NCBI RefSeq assembly: GCF_003002925.1
Contig: NZ_PVTK01000003.1
Location: 186,001 to 250,000 of the forward strand
DNA: 64,000 bases
Direction of reading: 5' to 3'
Origin: Vreelandella songnenensis
GTDB lineage: Bacteria > Pseudomonadota > Gammaproteobacteria > Pseudomonadales > Halomonadaceae
In this document: piece by piece, positions 61,222 to 64,000 of the stretch
Numbering within the stretch: position 1 is the first letter of the stretch
Layout: every line of letters starts with the position of its first letter
Translations under genes and position numbers: made by a program
The notes under the pieces: generated by a model
What the model saw: the letters and a program-made list of their open reading frames with translations, nothing else
What the model was told of the DNA's origin: nothing
Databases searched by the model: none

Positions 61222-62937
61222 ATGAATCTTCGTTTAGCCTTTAGAACATGCTGTGTACTGACCCTGGCAGCCAGTTATAACGTTTACGCTGACAGCGCGC
61301 GCCTGCAGGCGGTTCAGGCCTTTGCCGACACCGTCCTGGATCAGGCGAGCGATCACCACCACGGCGACACTCCTTCGCCGCTGCTGGCAAGCGGTGTAAA
61401 TCCGCGTACCGGAGAGCAGCTGGAGTGGGTGTTCCCTGATGGACGCAGGGCAGTGCTCTCCAACTTCTCGGCACAGCAGAATCTAATGCGCGTGCTGGTG
61501 GGGTTAAGCAACTTGACCGGTGACGAGCGTTACCGTGAGCAAGCCAAAGCCAACGTGCGCTATTACTTCGATAACTATCAGGATGACAGTGGGCTGCTGT
61601 TCTGGGGCGGGCACCGCTTCGTCAATCTGAAAACGCTTGAGCCGGAAGGGCCGAGCGAAAAAGAGATGGTCCACGAGCTGAAAAACGCCTACCCCTACTA
61701 TGAGCTGATGTTCGAGGTTGACCCGGACGCGACAATGGCGTTTATCCGCGGCTTCTGGAATGCTCATGTGTATGATTGGGAAGCCTTGGAAACCAGTCGC
61801 CACGGCGAGTATGGCCTGGAAATAGGGGAGCTGTGGGATAGCGACTTCACCCAGCAGCCGCCGTTCTTTGCAACCCGTGGCCTGAGCTTTCTCAATACGG
61901 GCAATGACCTGATCTACTCGGCGGGTCTGCTCTACCACTATAACGACGAACCCGGTGCGCTGACCTGGGCCAAGCGTCTTGCCGAGCAGTATGTTCTGCC
62001 GCGTAACCCTGAAACAGGGCTTGGCGTCTATCAGTTTACTCAGCCGCTCAAGCGCGATGAAACCGACGACGATAGCGATACGCTTTCCAAGTACGGTGAC
62101 CGTGCCCAGCGTCAGTTCGGCCCTGAATTCGGCCCCGATGCCCTGGAAGGCAACATGCTGCTGCGCGGGCGCACGGGCACCATCTACTCCGAAAACGCCT
62201 TGATGCAGCTGGCGCTGGCAGAATCACTCGGCGACGATGGCGAAGAGCTCAAGAAGTGGACGCTGGACGGATTAAAGGCCTTCGCCCAGTACGCCTACGA
62301 TGAGGAGACCAATACCTTCCGCCCCATGATTGCTGACGGAACGGATCTTTCCAGCTATACGCTGCCGCGTGATGGTTACTACGGCAAACAGGGCACCGTG
62401 TTGGAGCCTTATACGGCAGGCAGCAACTTCATGCTCTCCTACGCCCGCGCCTACACGCTCGAGCAGGATGCTGACCTGTGGCGGGTTGCCCGCGGCATAG
62501 CGAAAGGCCAGAAGCTTGGCGATATCGGCGATGCCGGTGGGCAGAATCCGCAGGTCAATCTGGAGACGGGCAACAGCGATCCGTATTCGATTTTTGCCCT
62601 GATCGACTTATGGCAGGCGACCCAGCAGCAGGCCTATCTGGATCTGGCCGAGAAAGTTGCTGACAACATTCTTGAAAATAAGCGCGTCAACGACTTTTTT
62701 GTAAGAAACCAGGAGGTGGAATACGCTGAAATCGACAGCATCGACCCCTACGCGCTACTGGCATTGGAAGCAGCGCAGCAGGGCGAAATTGATGCGGTAG
62801 CACCGTTTCTCAACGGTGGCGGCTTTACCGAAGGCGCCTATCACATGGCGAATGGCGACGTTCGATACTCGACCACCGACAATGAGCTGTTCTCGCTTAA
62901 ACCAGGTGAAGAGCTCATGCCCAATGGCAAGCGATAG
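61222..62937 (+). CDS. PL2-family periplasmic pectate lyase
   Basis: A 571-residue exported lyase with an (alpha/alpha)7-barrel fold expected for PL2. The signal peptide ends near NVYADS. Against Yersinia YePL2A (as I recall: H109, E130, catalytic R171, H172), this protein has H131 (WGGHRF), E152 (MVHELK), R193 and H194 (SRHGEY), every one at the same offset of 22, which strongly supports PL2 and retention of the transition-metal site and Arg base. Start 61222 has GGAG 8 nt upstream. Signal peptide and partner KdgM suggest action on imported oligogalacturonides in the periplasm. Confidence 0.9.
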   Translation: MNLRLAFRTCCVLTLAASYNVYADSARLQAVQAFADTVLDQASDHHHGDTPSPLLASGVNPRTGEQLEWVFPDGRRAVLSNFSAQQNLMRVLVGLSNLTGDERYREQAKANVRYYFDNYQDDSGLLFWGGHRFVNLKTLEPEGPSEKEMVHELKNAYPYYELMFEVDPDATMAFIRGFWNAHVYDWEALETSRHGEYGLEIGELWDSDFTQQPPFFATRGLSFLNTGNDLIYSAGLLYHYNDEPGALTWAKRLAEQYVLPRNPETGLGVYQFTQPLKRDETDDDSDTLSKYGDRAQRQFGPEFGPDALEGNMLLRGRTGTIYSENALMQLALAESLGDDGEELKKWTLDGLKAFAQYAYDEETNTFRPMIADGTDLSSYTLPRDGYYGKQGTVLEPYTAGSNFMLSYARAYTLEQDADLWRVARGIAKGQKLGDIGDAGGQNPQVNLETGNSDPYSIFALIDLWQATQQQAYLDLAEKVADNILENKRVNDFFVRNQEVEYAEIDSIDPYALLALEAAQQGEIDAVAPFLNGGGFTEGAYHMANGDVRYSTTDNELFSLKPGEELMPNGKR

Positions 62938-63129
62938 GTAGTCGTTAGTTCTAGAAGTACAGCGTCGATTAATCCCTGATCAATGAAAGGTCTTTATCGG
63001 CGCTGCCTGGTTCGGCAGTGCTGAATATCCAAAAGGGACAGGTTCCCACAAATTGATATTGATCCGGCTACTGCTTCCCTTTATAGTTGTGTGATGTATT
63101 ACAACGAGACATGATACAGGAATAAAAAT
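62938..63129. other. Intergenic region before the second kdgD
   Basis: 192 bp with no gene. It contains the strong operator at 63087-63104 and the promoter of the second kdgD; no terminator hairpin for the lyase gene was identified. Confidence 0.6.
63087..63104 (+). promoter_or_regulatory. Operator candidate upstream of the second kdgD
   Basis: TTGTGTGATGTATTACAA, 17 of 18 identical to the reference site, with arms GTTGT / ACAAC. It lies 25 bp before the start codon, closer than at the first kdgD. Confidence 0.75.
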
Positions 63130-64000
63130 ATGCATTTTTCACGCGAAAAAACGCTGGCTTCCATCTCCAATGGCTTGCTCTCCTTCCCGATCACCGACTT
63201 TGACAGCCAAGGCCGTTTTGATCGCGAGAGCTATCAGGGGCGTTTGAAGTGGTTTGTCAGCCACGAAATTTCTGCGGTATTCGTGGCCGGTGGCACGGGC
63301 GAGTTCTTCAGCCTGTCGCTTGAAGATTTCCGCGACGTAGTCACCACGGCGGTAGAGACCATTGGCGGCCAGTTGCCCATCATCGCAAGCGCGGGGCAGA
63401 GCGTCGAGCAGGCCAAGGCCCAGGCGAAAATCGCTGAAGAGGCGGGCGCCGACGGTATTCTGCTGATGCCTCCTTACCTTACCGAGTGCCCGCAGGATGG
63501 CCTGGTCGAGTATGCGCGTGCAGTGTGCGACAGCACCTCGCTGAACGTTATCTACTACAACCGCGGTAACGGCATCATGGACGCGGCTGCGGTCAAGCAG
63601 CTGGCGGACGCATGCCCCAATCTGATCGGTCTCAAGGATGGTAAGGGCGATATCCAGGCGCTGAACAAGATCGTCAAGACCGTCGGCGACCGTCTCGCCT
63701 ATATTGGTGGTGTACCGACTGCCGAGATTTTCGCTGAAGCCTATCTCTCCATCGGCGTTAACACTTACTCATCCGCAGTATTCAACTTCGTGCCGGATAT
63801 GGCGTCAACGTTCTACAAGGCGTTGCGGGCTGGCGAGCACAAGACGGTCGAAAAGATTACCCGCGAGTTCTTCATCCCGTTTGTTGATCTGCGTGACCGC
63901 AAGAAAGGCTACGCTGTAAGCCTGATCAAGCTGGGCGCGGATATCATCGGCAAACCGGCAGGTAAGGTACGTGCTCCACTGGTCATGCCCGATGCGTCAG
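63130..64000 (+). CDS. kdgD: Second 5-dehydro-4-deoxyglucarate dehydratase (3' end beyond window)
   Basis: The frame from ATG 63130 is open to the window edge (about 290 of ~305 codons). It aligns end to end with the kdgD at 41930, sharing AVFVAGGTGEFF, GADGILLMPPYLTECPQDG, NVIYYNRGNG, the Schiff-base segment LIGLKDGKGDIQALNKI and GVPTAEIFAEAYLSIGVNTY. It differs mainly in the first ~40 residues, around residues 60-100 and near the C terminus. SD is weak (AGGAATAAAAAT). It is probably the first gene of another operon continuing right, a good place to look for the semialdehyde dehydrogenase and uronate dehydrogenase. Confidence 0.92.
   Translation, partial: MHFSREKTLASISNGLLSFPITDFDSQGRFDRESYQGRLKWFVSHEISAVFVAGGTGEFFSLSLEDFRDVVTTAVETIGGQLPIIASAGQSVEQAKAQAKIAEEAGADGILLMPPYLTECPQDGLVEYARAVCDSTSLNVIYYNRGNGIMDAAAVKQLADACPNLIGLKDGKGDIQALNKIVKTVGDRLAYIGGVPTAEIFAEAYLSIGVNTYSSAVFNFVPDMASTFYKALRAGEHKTVEKITREFFIPFVDLRDRKKGYAVSLIKLGADIIGKPAGKVRAPLVMPDAS

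Noticed and set aside
1-64000. CRISPR arrays, defence islands or prophage genes
   Set aside because: No regularly spaced repeats, no Cas, restriction-modification, toxin-antitoxin or phage structural proteins were recognised anywhere in the window.

Overview
The window is a piece of a GC-rich gammaproteobacterial chromosome. The best guess is Halomonas or a close relative (Halomonadaceae). This rests on the gene set and protein sequences (fused LplT-Aas, membrane PQQ glucose dehydrogenase, FhuB-type siderophore import, TRAP and TTT transporters), not on a marker gene. No rRNA, tRNA, CRISPR array, insertion sequence or phage gene was seen.

Left part (1-36.8 kb), mostly housekeeping and envelope genes: a MscS-type channel (5' end outside the window), a nitroreductase, a three-domain LplT-Aas fusion, an XRE-type regulator, rlmA, a cold-shock protein, the scar of a lost MFS/regulator pair, a dicarboxylate/amino-acid symporter, a Pmp3-like peptide, a PqqU-like TonB receptor convergent with the PQQ glucose dehydrogenase gcd, a CurA-like reductase, an RlpA-like protein, a PPC-repeat protein, a lipoprotein, a DMT exporter with a divergent LysR regulator, and a cytochrome b561. 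An iron block follows (23.4-30 kb): a PvdE/SyrD-like exporter, fhuF, fhuC, a second cytochrome b561 and fhuB, with four Fur-box-like sites. After it come ltaE, an amine/amino-acid oxidase, speG, an M48 lipoprotein protease, a sparsely coding 1-kb gap and poxB.

Right part (36.8-64 kb): an almost unbroken pectin and hexuronate catabolism locus. Its left edge abuts a truncated phosphoesterase gene and a decayed kdgD. In order it holds tctCBA-gudD; kdgD-dctPQM-gci; a five-gene peptide/oligosaccharide-type ABC transporter; an esterase; the PL9 exo-polygalacturonate lyase pelX; a beta-propeller lactonase; a mandelate-racemase-type dehydratase; a sodium:solute symporter; a KdgM porin; a periplasmic PL2 pectate lyase; and a second intact kdgD running off the window end.

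The proposed logic is as follows. KdgM admits oligogalacturonides. PelX and the PL2 lyase cut them in the periplasm. The TRAP, TTT, SSS and ABC systems import the products. Uronates oxidised to aldarolactones (uronate dehydrogenase is not in the window) are opened by Gci or the lactonase, aldarates are dehydrated by GudD or the racemase-type enzyme, and KdgD makes 2-oxoglutarate semialdehyde. Most transcription units here carry a version of one recurring AT-rich site, best form TTGTATGATGTATTACAA, which looks like the operator of a GntR/FadR-type regulator not encoded in the window.
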